DNA of 38,251 nt from a virus: positions 1 through 38,251 of IMG/VR virus record IMGVR_UViG_3300021142_001776. One strand, written 5' to 3'. A model generated the notes under the pieces. It saw only the letters and a list, made by a program, of their open reading frames with translations, was not told the DNA's origin and did not search any database. The translations under genes were made by a program, and so were the position numbers. Shown here in pieces: positions 13,893 through 21,768 of this stretch (positions are counted from its first letter, which is position 1; every line of letters begins with the position of its first letter).

Positions 13893-14306
13893 TTATTTTA
13901 GTTCTCTTAATTTGTATATAGTTGTGTTTATAAGACCTGTTATCTCATCTATGATATTTTGTATTTCAGTATCATCGGATAACATTAGTCTGTTTGCATC
14001 AACCCATTGTAATAACGTAACCGCAATGGATAATCCATCTGCTGTAATAACTTTAATCTTTGGAGGAGTTTCTAATTTCCCATATCTTCCACCAAAACAC
14101 TCCATCAATTGATCTAATAATGGAGGAAGTCCAGTATAATATTCATTACTTGCAATATGAGCAGAATATGAAGAAGTGGTTAGATGAAAATAATGCATTG
14201 AAACTACTGAGCTATAAATTTGTGAAAAGAATTCAGTTGCCTTTGCTTTACCTTCCATGAGGGTATTTTGCGTCAAAGCTTCTTTTAATTCGACAAAATT
14301 TTTCAT
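13893..14306 (-). CDS. Dps/ferritin-like-fold phage protein (DUF5856-like)
   Basis: 137 residues beginning MKNFVELKEALTQNTLMEGK. A helical bundle follows, with MHYFHLTTSSYSAHIASNEYY, LLDQLMECFGGRYGKL and a C-terminal long helix. The pattern HxxHLxTxSxxxHxAxxxYY...LxDxLxExxxGRxGK is what I recall for DUF5856-type proteins of T4-like phages, which resemble Dps/starvation proteins. Metal binding or DNA protection has not been shown. It ends the structural gene run, and its N-terminus begins with a short helix typical of that run. Confidence 0.6.
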   Translation of the reverse strand: MKNFVELKEALTQNTLMEGKAKATEFFSQIYSSVVSMHYFHLTTSSYSAHIASNEYYTGLPPLLDQLMECFGGRYGKLETPPKIKVITADGLSIAVTLLQWVDANRLMLSDDTEIQNIIDEITGLINTTIYKLRELK

Positions 14307-14531
14307 TTACTTCTCCGAAATTTTTATATATTGGTTATTTACCTTGATTCTTGATATACATTTTCTTAGAGGTAAACAGGCAGCTACGTTATATGAAAAT
14401 TCTATATATTCTCGTAGACTTCTTGAATCTAATCCATTTAACTTTAAATAAAGATCATTATCATCAAAATAATAATCAAAACGTAAATTAAAATCAGATT
14501 CTAATTTAGAAGGTATTTCTCTGATATCCAT
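14307..14531 (-). CDS. Hypothetical protein (74 aa)
   Basis: Not recognised. Begins MDIREIPSKLESDFNLRFDYYF and ends INNQYIKISEK-like (VNNQYIKISEK). It directly abuts the next gene downstream and the Gly/Pro-rich gene upstream, all in the late operon. The predicted structure is mixed alpha/beta, with LDSRSLREYIEFSYN in the middle. Confidence 0.5.
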   Translation of the reverse strand: MDIREIPSKLESDFNLRFDYYFDDNDLYLKLNGLDSRSLREYIEFSYNVAACLPLRKCISRIKVNNQYIKISEK

Positions 14532-14762
14532 TTATGGTAGTTTTCGTTTAATCGTTCCCATAACTGGAGAAGCTGGTGATGTACCTGGATAATCTTTTTT
14601 CTTTCTCTTCTTTAAATTAACAGGAGGCGAATCTGGTGGAGCACCAGCAATACTACCGCCACTAATAACATTAGTAGGAGATGCGCCGCCAGAGATGCCA
14701 GCACCAACACTAACGCCACCATCTTCTTTTAAACCTTTTACGAACTCTTTATATGTTTTCAT
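14532..14762 (-). CDS. Short Gly/Ser/Pro-rich protein with capsid-targeting-like N-terminus
   Basis: 76 residues. The N-terminus MKTYKEFVKGLKEDGG closely resembles the T4 capsid-targeting sequence of internal head proteins (MKTYQEFIAEA). The body is low complexity: VGAGISGGAS, APPDSPP, a basic NLKKRKKKDY and a C-terminal KRKLP. The usual glutamate for prohead-protease cleavage is missing at the expected place (VKG), but LKED follows. It overlaps the upstream gene by four bases (ATGA). A packaged or scaffold-associated peptide is a reasonable guess. Confidence 0.55.
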   Translation of the reverse strand: MKTYKEFVKGLKEDGGVSVGAGISGGASPTNVISGGSIAGAPPDSPPVNLKKRKKKDYPGTSPASPVMGTIKRKLP

Positions 14763-15145
14763 ATCTTTCTAAGTAGATTTGCTAAGTCTTGATGTATTTG
14801 TATATCTGATGATACTATATTATTACCATTTATAGATTTAACTACATCAGGCATATAATTCAAATACACTAAAAATGTTTTTAATACTGGATAGTGTTCT
14901 TCTTTGATTTTAAAGAATAACATCCTAGTACAAGCTTCAACGTTAAATACGTTGTAGCTCATTATAATATTATTTAAAACTAATCTATCGTTGATAGAAT
15001 CTTTTAAATAATATTTTTGTATCGACCCTTTGATATATTTGAATCGTCTCAAATCATCAAAAAACTCGTCCTCAATATAATGCGGCGAAACATAATTATT
15101 CGCCGCATATAAAATAAAATTATCAGAAGTCAAATTACGAAACAT
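14759..15145 (-). CDS. Hypothetical protein (128 aa), late operon
   Basis: Not recognised. MFRNLTSDNFILYAANNYVSP at the start is followed by a helical, aromatic-rich sequence (FKYIKGSIQKYYLKDSIND, then VLNNIIMSYNVFNVEACTRM) and ends LANLLRKI. The length and helix pattern recall small T4-like proteins of the tail-completion or neck region, but no specific match can be claimed. It lies between two genes with capsid-targeting-like N-termini. Confidence 0.5.
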   Translation of the reverse strand: MFRNLTSDNFILYAANNYVSPHYIEDEFFDDLRRFKYIKGSIQKYYLKDSINDRLVLNNIIMSYNVFNVEACTRMLFFKIKEEHYPVLKTFLVYLNYMPDVVKSINGNNIVSSDIQIHQDLANLLRKI

Positions 15146-15153
15146 TAATTATA

Positions 15154-15558
15154 TTATTTTTCTACTATTTCGGCAGTTACATTATAAACGCCTTTTTCCA
15201 TAGTATAGTTGATATTCAAATTGAATTTATTTGAAGTATCTCTACCAGGAGCAATATAATCCTTTAGAGATAATCCAGTAATATCACAATAAGAAACAGG
15301 AAAAGTGAAAGTACCCGTTTTTTTATCTAACGGAATACTATCTTCTTTTGGAAATTTCAAAGCATACATTGAAAGGAGTTTTCTGATTTTATTTAACGCT
15401 TCTCTTAAATCAGCAAATCCAGTAGATGTTTGTATTGCCAAATTCTTATTTAATTCATCTAAACCTTCTGGTTGATGAATGTTTGGATATTGCCTGTCGA
15501 TAGACACGACAGGCACGTTTGGTTGCATTTCAGAAATAAACTGTTTATAAGTTTTCAT
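15154..15558 (-). CDS. Late protein with capsid-targeting-like N-terminus (134 aa)
   Basis: The N-terminus MKTYKQFISEMQPN is nearly the T4 capsid-targeting sequence MKTYQEFIAEA. The ISE that ends residue 10 fits the (L/I)-x-E consensus cleaved by the T4 prohead protease gp21. The remainder (134 residues) has a helical middle (LNKNLAIQTSTGFADLREAL) and a beta C-terminus (YTMEKGVYNVTAEIVEK). No fold is recognised. It follows the structural protein gene in the late operon. Packaging inside the head is inference from the leader. Confidence 0.6.
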   Translation of the reverse strand: MKTYKQFISEMQPNVPVVSIDRQYPNIHQPEGLDELNKNLAIQTSTGFADLREALNKIRKLLSMYALKFPKEDSIPLDKKTGTFTFPVSYCDITGLSLKDYIAPGRDTSNKFNLNINYTMEKGVYNVTAEIVEK

Positions 15559-15571
15559 TAGCTATCTCAGA

Positions 15572-16393
15572 TTATAGTCCAGGGAAATATGTTCCGCCAG
15601 AATTTGCATTAGTAACATTAGGAGAACTTAAAGCAACTAAAGTTTCGCTCTGAATTCTTCCTAATCTACCACCAGGAATAACAGTAACAGTTAAAGTTGT
15701 ATTATTTGCTCCAGAGATGGTTGCTGTAGGAATAGCGTTATATGATGCACCGTTAGAAGTTAATGTTGCGGTAACAACGTTTCCATAAGCAGTAATGTAA
15801 CCATTAGCAGCATAAGCATTAGGTGAACCAGTTGGTGCGCTAAAAGTAATATAAGCATTAGAATAAGTTAAGGTTGAACTAACGTTTCCTAAAGCGATAT
15901 CATAAACATATCCTCTTCCTTGCATTACGCGATTCCATCCAGTATGCGCTACTGGGTTATCGAATGTTGTGCCATTACCAAAAGTAGCGTTAGCAATTCT
16001 ACCACTGTCTACAAGATAAGTATTAGCGTTATAATAAACTTCTACTGGCTTTGACGCAGGATAAGCAATTGCTGTATCAAATTCAAATGTGTCGCCAATA
16101 TTAACATTAGCAGTAACATTAGTTGATAATACTACAGAAGTAGCATTAACAGATACAACAGTTACGTTACCTAAAAAGAAGCCAGGAACTGTACTATTTA
16201 AATAAAGATTGTTTCCACTGACATATTGTCCAGTAGTGATTCCTGAAGTATTGGCAATGAAAAGAGTATTTGCACTTGTTGAATTATAAATGGTAGGAGC
16301 ATTTACTGTGAATTGATTTACGTCTCTTGCTCTACGTTCCATCGGGAACTTAGGAGTAGAGATCTGATTGTCGGTATTTCCCCATGCTGGCAT
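15572..16393 (-). CDS. T4-like virion structural protein
   Basis: 273 residues, rich in Thr, Asn, Ser and Val, predicted beta. It opens MPAWGNTDNQ and near the end has AHTGWNRV and GGRLGRIQSETLVAL. These are the marks I recall for a T4-like cyanophage structural family: WGNTDN at the start and HxGWVRRxxGTGGRAGRVQYExLVA near the end. Middle domains look like repeated beta units (SGITTGQYVSG, VTVVSVNATSVVLSTNV). It has an AGGA site and a TATAAATA late promoter upstream. The location in the virion is not known to me. The many Asn/Thr/Ser make it a conceivable target of the glycosyltransferases nearby, which is only a hypothesis. Confidence 0.7.
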   Translation of the reverse strand: MPAWGNTDNQISTPKFPMERRARDVNQFTVNAPTIYNSTSANTLFIANTSGITTGQYVSGNNLYLNSTVPGFFLGNVTVVSVNATSVVLSTNVTANVNIGDTFEFDTAIAYPASKPVEVYYNANTYLVDSGRIANATFGNGTTFDNPVAHTGWNRVMQGRGYVYDIALGNVSSTLTYSNAYITFSAPTGSPNAYAANGYITAYGNVVTATLTSNGASYNAIPTATISGANNTTLTVTVIPGGRLGRIQSETLVALSSPNVTNANSGGTYFPGL

Positions 16394-16434
16394 GTTCGTT
16401 TCCTATAGTTAAATTGTTGAAGAATTTATAATAT

Positions 16435-16442
16435 TATTTATA
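16435..16442 (-). promoter_or_regulatory. T4-type late promoter (TATAAATA)
   Basis: Minus strand TATAAATA at 16442-16435, 42 bases before the ATG of the structural gene, in the only sizeable gap of this region. Confidence 0.65.
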
Positions 16443-16453
16443 AAAAATTAAAA

Positions 16454-16945
16454 TTATACATTAAACAGTAACTTCAATTGTTTTATGGTGTTCTCTGGAT
16501 TTTTATGAAGTATTGCTATTCCTCCATTCTTTTCCCATTCGGAGCAATTTAAATCATAATCATCAATTAATACATTAGGATGATTGTTAGTTTTTGCAAA
16601 CAATTGTTTTTCATCTCTTAACACGCAATAAAAATTATAATTTGGAATGTCGCAATTTTTTTGTATCCATTCCCATTTTTCTTTTTTTGCTCTTGAATCC
16701 CATATTGTATTGGCTGTTAATATTTTAGGATTCATTTTTGAAACTGTTTCCCACAATTGATCAAATCCTTCCATTTTTGGTAAATTGGACCAAAAATTTG
16801 GGGTTTCTAATACTTTATCTTTTAAAGTAGGATTGAGTAATGGTCCTTGTTTGTTCATTTGAAATGTCTTATCTAGTTTTTTTAAACCAGCATCCAAATC
16901 AACAAGAACCATATCCATATCAACAAATAAAGAACAATTAATCAT
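16454..16945 (-). CDS. HAD-family 5'(3')-deoxyribonucleotidase-like phosphatase
   Basis: 163 residues. HAD motif I is FVDMDMVLVDLD (nucleophile Asp near residue 9), motif II is the Thr in ILTANTIW, and the C-terminal NVLIDDYDLNCSEWEKNGGIAILHK is motif IV with the Asp pair. The DMD-x-VL and IDDY-x-x-N-x-x-x-W-x-x-x-GG pattern is typical of the NT5C nucleotidase group found in phages. It may remove phosphate from deoxynucleotides. Overlap with the upstream gene is four bases. Confidence 0.75.
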   Translation of the reverse strand: MINCSLFVDMDMVLVDLDAGLKKLDKTFQMNKQGPLLNPTLKDKVLETPNFWSNLPKMEGFDQLWETVSKMNPKILTANTIWDSRAKKEKWEWIQKNCDIPNYNFYCVLRDEKQLFAKTNNHPNVLIDDYDLNCSEWEKNGGIAILHKNPENTIKQLKLLFNV

Positions 16946-17769
16946 TTTTTTTCCTTTTCGGCTTTATTTGAAGGTTTCTTAATTTGCTCTTTTTTAATCT
17001 CTTTATCTTTATCAGACTTTCTAATAACTTTCATATTAGGATTTATCTGTACAGTATTTGTTTGATTTTCGCCAGTTAAAGTTTTTGTAATTTCAAATTC
17101 TTTTTCACATTGTTTCTCATCTTCTGGTTTTATTTCTTTCATGTGATTCAATTTAGGAATAGCTTTCTTTTTAAATTGATCAGCTTCATTGAAAGTATTG
17201 AACTCTTCATAAGTAGCAGCTTTACCAGTATATTCTTTTCTTTTATGAAGTTCTCTTTTGGTTATAGATCCAACAACTTTAGTTTGTCCGGTAGGAGTAA
17301 CTTGGGTTTTTCTAAATGTAAGAACGTCTGGTTTTCTTGCTTTAAATCCTTTTGGTCCAAGACTTTTATATAATGGTGCAGTCTTTAGTGCAGAATATCC
17401 TTTATTAATCAATCCTGCGTAATATTGCTGTCTCGTTACGTGTTTAGGATTTAAATGTTTATATTTTTTACTGGGTTCATATTCTTTAGGAGGATGGGGA
17501 GTATAATCTTCATCAACAGATTCATTATATCTAATATTGTTTAATATAGGATTAGTTTTTTTAAAAGTATATTTGATACTATTAAGTTTACGAAATTCTT
17601 TATATGCTTGGCTATCTTTTATCCTATTCAATTGTTCTGTTGATAATTTGGACCAATCCATACCAATTGATGTAATATATTTCCTGAGCGGCCCCATTCT
17701 TTCTTCAAAAATTTCTTCTACTTGAGCTTCGCTGTAATATTTGCGTAATAATTTGTTTTCTAATGACAT
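16942..17769 (-). CDS. Hypothetical basic protein (275 aa)
   Basis: No family recognised. The N-terminal third (RKYYSEAQVEEIFEERMGPL, then RKYITSIGMDWSKL) is helical. The middle is Lys/Tyr-rich and likely extended (PKEYEPSKKYKHLNPKHV, YKSLGPKGFKARKPD). The C-terminus is almost all Lys, Glu and Asn (KPSNKAEKEKK) and probably disordered. It shares the Lys-rich disordered style and a GPKGF/GPTF-like element with the next upstream P-loop protein, suggesting related evolution or a joint role. Confidence 0.5.
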   Translation of the reverse strand: MSLENKLLRKYYSEAQVEEIFEERMGPLRKYITSIGMDWSKLSTEQLNRIKDSQAYKEFRKLNSIKYTFKKTNPILNNIRYNESVDEDYTPHPPKEYEPSKKYKHLNPKHVTRQQYYAGLINKGYSALKTAPLYKSLGPKGFKARKPDVLTFRKTQVTPTGQTKVVGSITKRELHKRKEYTGKAATYEEFNTFNEADQFKKKAIPKLNHMKEIKPEDEKQCEKEFEITKTLTGENQTNTVQINPNMKVIRKSDKDKEIKKEQIKKPSNKAEKEKK

Positions 17770-17772
17770 TTT

Positions 17773-18819
17773 TTAACCCTTAAAAAATATTTTCTTTATT
17801 TTGACATACGTCGATTCTTTTTTGGTTTCTTTATCAGTTTCAAAATTCTTTTTTCTGTTTTTATTTTTTTCTTTTGAAACTTGATAACCAAATAAAGGTT
17901 TATCATTTGATTGATTAACGTTTGGACTATTCACGCCGCCAAATAAGCCAGTATCGGCATCATTTGGAGAATCAACAGCTTCATCCAGAAACTGATCCAA
18001 ATTATCATATTCTTCAAACGCTTTATTAGTTGCAAAGGTTTGTATAAGTGCAGTATCGCCAGTTTCTCTTGTATCAAATGTTGGACCTAAAGATTTCCTT
18101 GGTATTATTCCCTTCAAAAATTTGTCTTTAGGTATCTTCTTTTCTTTCTTTACTTCTTTATCTGTTTTGAAATTATTGTATTCAGAATCTTCTTCTACTT
18201 TTTTTAAATCGTGAGTTAGTTTTTTTCTGAAATGTAATTCTAAATAATCTTTTACTTGCTTATCTAACTGGTGAGGATTTAATTTAGAATTCTCTTTAGC
18301 TGTGGTTTCTACTTTATTCTTATATATTTGTCTATTGTTAGATGCTGCAGCAATTCCTTTTTGCCGTTTTGATTTCAGACTTGTGGCATCTAACGATTCA
18401 ACTAAAGATTTTAATTGACTTCCTGTTTCATCAGAATCCTTATCAAAACTATTATCGAAATAGAATAAATTTGTAAATTGTTCTTCAAACACATCAAGAT
18501 TCAATTTAGAATCCAATAATCTATCTATTCTAACTGATTCATTTAGATTCCTATTTGTTAATCTTTGTTTCGAAACATCATCATTAACATCAACATATAT
18601 TGCTGATATGTTATGTGATTCCTCTAAAGATTCTTTTATTGATAGGATTTGATCTTTTTTGTATGCGTTGGCTGATATTATACAATCTTCAGCCAACGAA
18701 GTGAATTGCTTTATTTGCTCTATATTATATTCTTTAAGAATATATAAAGCATTAAGTTCTTTTATGACTAAATCTTTCCCAGAACCTGGGCCACCTATAA
18801 GAAATAATATATTACTCAT
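17773..18819 (-). CDS. P-loop kinase-like domain with a long disordered tail
   Basis: 348 residues. Residues 1-130 are an adenylate-kinase-like NTPase: IGGPGSGKD (Walker A, residues 8-16), YVDVNDDVSKQRLTNRN and a lid-like RIDRL. The rest is Lys/Asp/Asn-rich and probably unstructured. It contains LGPTFDTRETGDTALIQTF and an acidic helix EEYDNLDQFLDEA, which look like short binding motifs. Homologous P-loop proteins with low-complexity tails occur in T4-like marine phages next to structural genes. The substrate is unknown. A GATAAATA late-like element and the terminator of the sugar operon lie upstream. Confidence 0.65.
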   Translation of the reverse strand: MSNILFLIGGPGSGKDLVIKELNALYILKEYNIEQIKQFTSLAEDCIISANAYKKDQILSIKESLEESHNISAIYVDVNDDVSKQRLTNRNLNESVRIDRLLDSKLNLDVFEEQFTNLFYFDNSFDKDSDETGSQLKSLVESLDATSLKSKRQKGIAAASNNRQIYKNKVETTAKENSKLNPHQLDKQVKDYLELHFRKKLTHDLKKVEEDSEYNNFKTDKEVKKEKKIPKDKFLKGIIPRKSLGPTFDTRETGDTALIQTFATNKAFEEYDNLDQFLDEAVDSPNDADTGLFGGVNSPNVNQSNDKPLFGYQVSKEKNKNRKKNFETDKETKKESTYVKIKKIFFKG

Positions 18820-18823
18820 CGAA

Positions 18824-18851
18824 AAACTACTCTTATTTTAACAATAAGAGT
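18824..18851 (-). terminator. Terminator at the end of the sugar cluster
   Basis: Minus strand: ACTCTTATT (18851-18843), loop GTTAA, AATAAGAGT (18837-18829), then AGTTTTT. It is a nine-base AT-rich stem followed by a short T-run after the last glycosyltransferase gene. The downstream gene begins only a few bases later, so some read-through is likely. Confidence 0.5.
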
Positions 18852-18858
18852 ATTTATC
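18851..18858 (-). promoter_or_regulatory. Possible late promoter (GATAAATA)
   Basis: Minus strand GATAAATA at 18858-18851, one base off TATAAATA, 32 bases before the ATG of the P-loop gene and abutting the terminator stem. This would start the late unit independently of the sugar operon. Confidence 0.35.
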
Positions 18859-18861
18859 GTT

Positions 18862-19656
18862 TTAATTATTCTTGATATTGATAAGTTCCGAATTTATAAA
18901 GATTTTTCCTCCTTTTGCCTTAACTCCTTGGCAAAAAGAAATAATATCTGATTCTTCAAAATTATTTTCTACATTGAACCCTCTATATCTACAACCTTTA
19001 ATTGTTTGTGATTTATAGATAGAGAATCCTCCATGAGCAGCATCAACTTCAATTAACCCATAATCTTTAGGGATTTTAATAAATCTTGATTGTACAAATA
19101 TATTCTTTGCATCCTCTAAAGACATATATGAAGGTTTTCTGTATACCTCATACCAACAATCATAATCTAACCAACCTTCTTTTCGTAATGTCCAAAGATC
19201 ATAATATGTATTTTGGTTAGCAGTCATAGCATCCCAAGAATCAATATCATACTTGAAGCAACTCAGTACTCCATCAAGATCCATCTCTTGTGCCATAACA
19301 TCATCTACGCACATTTGTATATAAAAATCATGAGAATCTAGTAATCCTTTATCTTCGCAAATTTGAATTGCTGCATTTCTTGCAGTAGCAATCCTAATTG
19401 TTCTGGACATAATTCTAGGTTCTAATCTACCCAAACTTGTAACATATACGTTTTTATTTTTCTTAGCATACTCTTCTAAAATTTCATAGCTATTATCTGA
19501 AGAATCGCTTTCGACAAAAACACAAGAATATGATTTGAATAAACTACCAATACGTTCAATATTCTTAAATACGTCTCTCAAATAAGGAGAGCAATTACGA
19601 ACAGGGCCAACAAATACTACAGAATATTTTTTTGTTATATCTTTCAAGTTATGCAT
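18862..19656 (-). CDS. GT-A-fold glycosyltransferase
   Basis: 264 residues, last gene of the sugar operon. VVFVGPVRNCSPYL at residues about 13-26 is followed by VFVESDSSDNSYEIL, the nucleotide-binding strand with Asp/Ser pattern. RIATARNAAI and MCVDDVMAQEMD, a DxD-like metal motif, come next. The overall form resembles CMT1/GT69-like or GT2-like transferases that act on sugar-nucleotide donors. Donor and acceptor are unknown. It overlaps the upstream ColD-like gene by eight bases. Confidence 0.7.
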   Translation of the reverse strand: MHNLKDITKKYSVVFVGPVRNCSPYLRDVFKNIERIGSLFKSYSCVFVESDSSDNSYEILEEYAKKNKNVYVTSLGRLEPRIMSRTIRIATARNAAIQICEDKGLLDSHDFYIQMCVDDVMAQEMDLDGVLSCFKYDIDSWDAMTANQNTYYDLWTLRKEGWLDYDCWYEVYRKPSYMSLEDAKNIFVQSRFIKIPKDYGLIEVDAAHGGFSIYKSQTIKGCRYRGFNVENNFEESDIISFCQGVKAKGGKIFINSELINIKNN

Positions 19657-20824
19657 AATCGTCCAAAATAGTGCTTAATAATTCTAAATGCTTTTTGCCT
19701 ACGAATTGACTGTTTCCAATATACAATCCGAAATCATGAATAATATCAGCATTAGTTAATTGTTTTTTAGTATCAATTTTATAATACTTCAAGAAAGGAT
19801 GGCGTAATAAATTACCAGAAACAATAGGTCTGTATTCTATACCATGTTCTGTAAATGCTTTCTGTAACTTCATCTTAACAGCTTTACTACTACAGATAAA
19901 CGGTAAACAAAAACTACTGCAAGTATCAGAATATTCCATAGGGAAAAATCTATTTGCATGATCTAATAGAATATCACAAAACTCTTTGTAATTCTCATTT
20001 CTTATTTTAATGGAATCGTTCAACTTATTTAACTGTGATAATCCTAGTACAGCATTCAGATCAGTATTTCTAAAATTATACCCATCAGTAATGAATAAGA
20101 ATTGTTTATCAATGTCTGGATACTTTTCAGCATACCTATTAAACATTAATGATTCTCTAGCCATACCATGACTTCGCTTCATCTTCATGAGATCATACAA
20201 TTCAAAATTGTTAGTGGAAACGAATCCTCCTTCAACCGAAGTTAAATGATGCCCGAAGTATGTAGAAAACGTAGAACCTATGGAACTATTATCAGAGCCA
20301 ACCTTTCCACCATCAGCAAGTTTACAACCGTGAGATTCACAAACATCATCCATTATGATTGCTTTTGGGAATAGTTCTTGTAGCGTTCCATTAATTCTGG
20401 TTTTTGACGAAAATCCTAATAAGTGAGTAACAAATATCAATTTGATATCTTTATGTTTTACAGCAAGTTTCTTCAACTCACTTTCATCAAAACTAAAATC
20501 AACGATATTAATATCACAGAAAACTGGTTGCAATCCTAACTGAATAATAGGAGCAACATTAGTCACCCAAGTACAAGCTGGTAATAATACCTTATCACCG
20601 TCTTTTAATCCATAATATTCTTTAACAGCTGCAACAAGAAGGAAATTAGCAGTGCTACCAGATGAAACGAAAAGAGAATGATTACAACCTAACCATTCAC
20701 TCCAAGCCTTCTCAAGTTCTTTTACTTTAGGGCCATTAGTGAACTGATTAGTAGTTAATGCAAACTTAGCTAATTTGAGTCTATCTCCAAAAGAGATAGC
20801 GTCTTCCATTAAGTTCCATTTCAT
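19649..20824 (-). CDS. ColD-like GDP-4-keto-6-deoxymannose 3-dehydratase (PLP-fold, Lys to His)
   Basis: DegT/DnrJ/EryC1 fold, 391 residues from the ATG at 20824 (TAATG overlap with the synthase gene). The PLP-binding stretch reads STYFGHHLTSVEGG, with His192 where aminotransferases carry the Schiff-base lysine. This substitution marks ColD-type dehydratases, which use PMP and glutamate to remove the 3-OH of GDP-4-keto-6-deoxymannose. Other ColD-like blocks are SSGSTANFLL, PACTWVTNVAPI, DVCESHG and MKRSHGMARES. It lacks the cysteine set of RfbH, as does ColD. GDP-mannose 4,6-dehydratase (23267-24289) would provide the substrate. An aminotransferase (perosamine synthetase) is unlikely without the lysine. 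Confidence 0.78.
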   Translation of the reverse strand: MKWNLMEDAISFGDRLKLAKFALTTNQFTNGPKVKELEKAWSEWLGCNHSLFVSSGSTANFLLVAAVKEYYGLKDGDKVLLPACTWVTNVAPIIQLGLQPVFCDINIVDFSFDESELKKLAVKHKDIKLIFVTHLLGFSSKTRINGTLQELFPKAIIMDDVCESHGCKLADGGKVGSDNSSIGSTFSTYFGHHLTSVEGGFVSTNNFELYDLMKMKRSHGMARESLMFNRYAEKYPDIDKQFLFITDGYNFRNTDLNAVLGLSQLNKLNDSIKIRNENYKEFCDILLDHANRFFPMEYSDTCSSFCLPFICSSKAVKMKLQKAFTEHGIEYRPIVSGNLLRHPFLKYYKIDTKKQLTNADIIHDFGLYIGNSQFVGKKHLELLSTILDDYA

Positions 20825-21768
20825 TATTTGCAACTCTCTCTATTGTTTAGAAACCAATCAATAGTGATTTTCAACCCTTCGTCCAATTCATATTTTGGAC
20901 GCCATCCAAGGTCATATAACTTTTCATTACATACTTTTCTTCTTGGAGTTCCGTTTGGTTTATCCTTATCCCAGATAATTTCTCCTTTAAAATCAACGAT
21001 TTGCTTTAACTTTTCAGCTAAATCGAACATAGTGATTTCATTATCAATACCTACATTAATGATTTCTTCTGAATCGTATGTATTCATTAAGAAGATACAA
21101 GCATCTGCTAAATCGTCTGCAAAAAGGAATTCTCTTGTTGGAGTTCCATCGCCCCAACAGGTAATAGAATTGTCTCCGTTTTCTTTAGCAGTAACGAACT
21201 TATTGATTAATCCAGGAATAACGTGGCCGTTTTCAACGTTGAATCTATCATTTATACCATATAGATTAGTAGGCATTAAACTAATACAATTAAATCCATA
21301 TTGTTGTTTATATTTCTGACACATCGTCAAACCAGCAATCTTTGCAATAGCGTATGCATTATTGGTTTGTTCCAATGGACCAGTCATCAAATATTCTTCT
21401 TTGATTGGTTGTGGCGTAATCTTAGGATAGATACATGCGCTGCCTAAAAACAGTAACTTCTTACAACCTTGTTTATGAGCATATTTAATTACGTTTGTTT
21501 GGATTTCAAGATTCTCAACAATAAAATCAGCTGGATATGTTTTGTTATAATTAATCCCACCAACCTTTGCTGCAGCTAGGAAAACGTAATCAGGATGTTC
21601 TTTGAAGAAAAACCATTCAACAGCTTCTTGATCAGTTAAATCCAATTCCTCTCTTGATTTTGTAATAATATTTGTATAACCTTGTTTTTTCAATTCTCTT
21701 ACAATAGCTGAACCAACTAATCCATTATGTCCGGCAACATAAATCTTATCATTTTTTTCCATAATCAT
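20824..21768 (-). CDS. fcl: GDP-L-fucose synthase (or GDP-L-colitose synthase)
   Basis: 314-residue SDR epimerase-reductase. GHNGLVGSAIV binds NADPH; LGSACIYPK holds the catalytic Ser and Cys; NAYAIAKIAG the Tyr-Lys pair; NGHVIPGL the His base. PTNLYG and TPTREFLFADDLA are typical of Fcl. It would convert GDP-4-keto-6-deoxymannose to GDP-L-fucose. ColC, which makes GDP-colitose from the 3-deoxy intermediate, is a homologue. Adjacency to the ColD-like gene keeps that option open, but motif similarity favours Fcl. The exact start is either the ATG at 21768 or the one at 21762. Confidence 0.88.
   Translation of the reverse strand: MIMEKNDKIYVAGHNGLVGSAIVRELKKQGYTNIITKSREELDLTDQEAVEWFFFKEHPDYVFLAAAKVGGINYNKTYPADFIVENLEIQTNVIKYAHKQGCKKLLFLGSACIYPKITPQPIKEEYLMTGPLEQTNNAYAIAKIAGLTMCQKYKQQYGFNCISLMPTNLYGINDRFNVENGHVIPGLINKFVTAKENGDNSITCWGDGTPTREFLFADDLADACIFLMNTYDSEEIINVGIDNEITMFDLAEKLKQIVDFKGEIIWDKDKPNGTPRRKVCNEKLYDLGWRPKYELDEGLKITIDWFLNNRESCK

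Noticed and set aside
19649-20824. Perosamine synthetase (4-aminotransferase) assignment
   Set aside because: The Schiff-base lysine is replaced by His192 in STYFGHH, which points to a ColD-type 3-dehydratase.
20828-21319. 163-residue plus-strand frame over the GDP-fucose synthase
   Set aside because: Antisense of a gene with a complete SDR motif set; no ribosome-binding site or family pattern.
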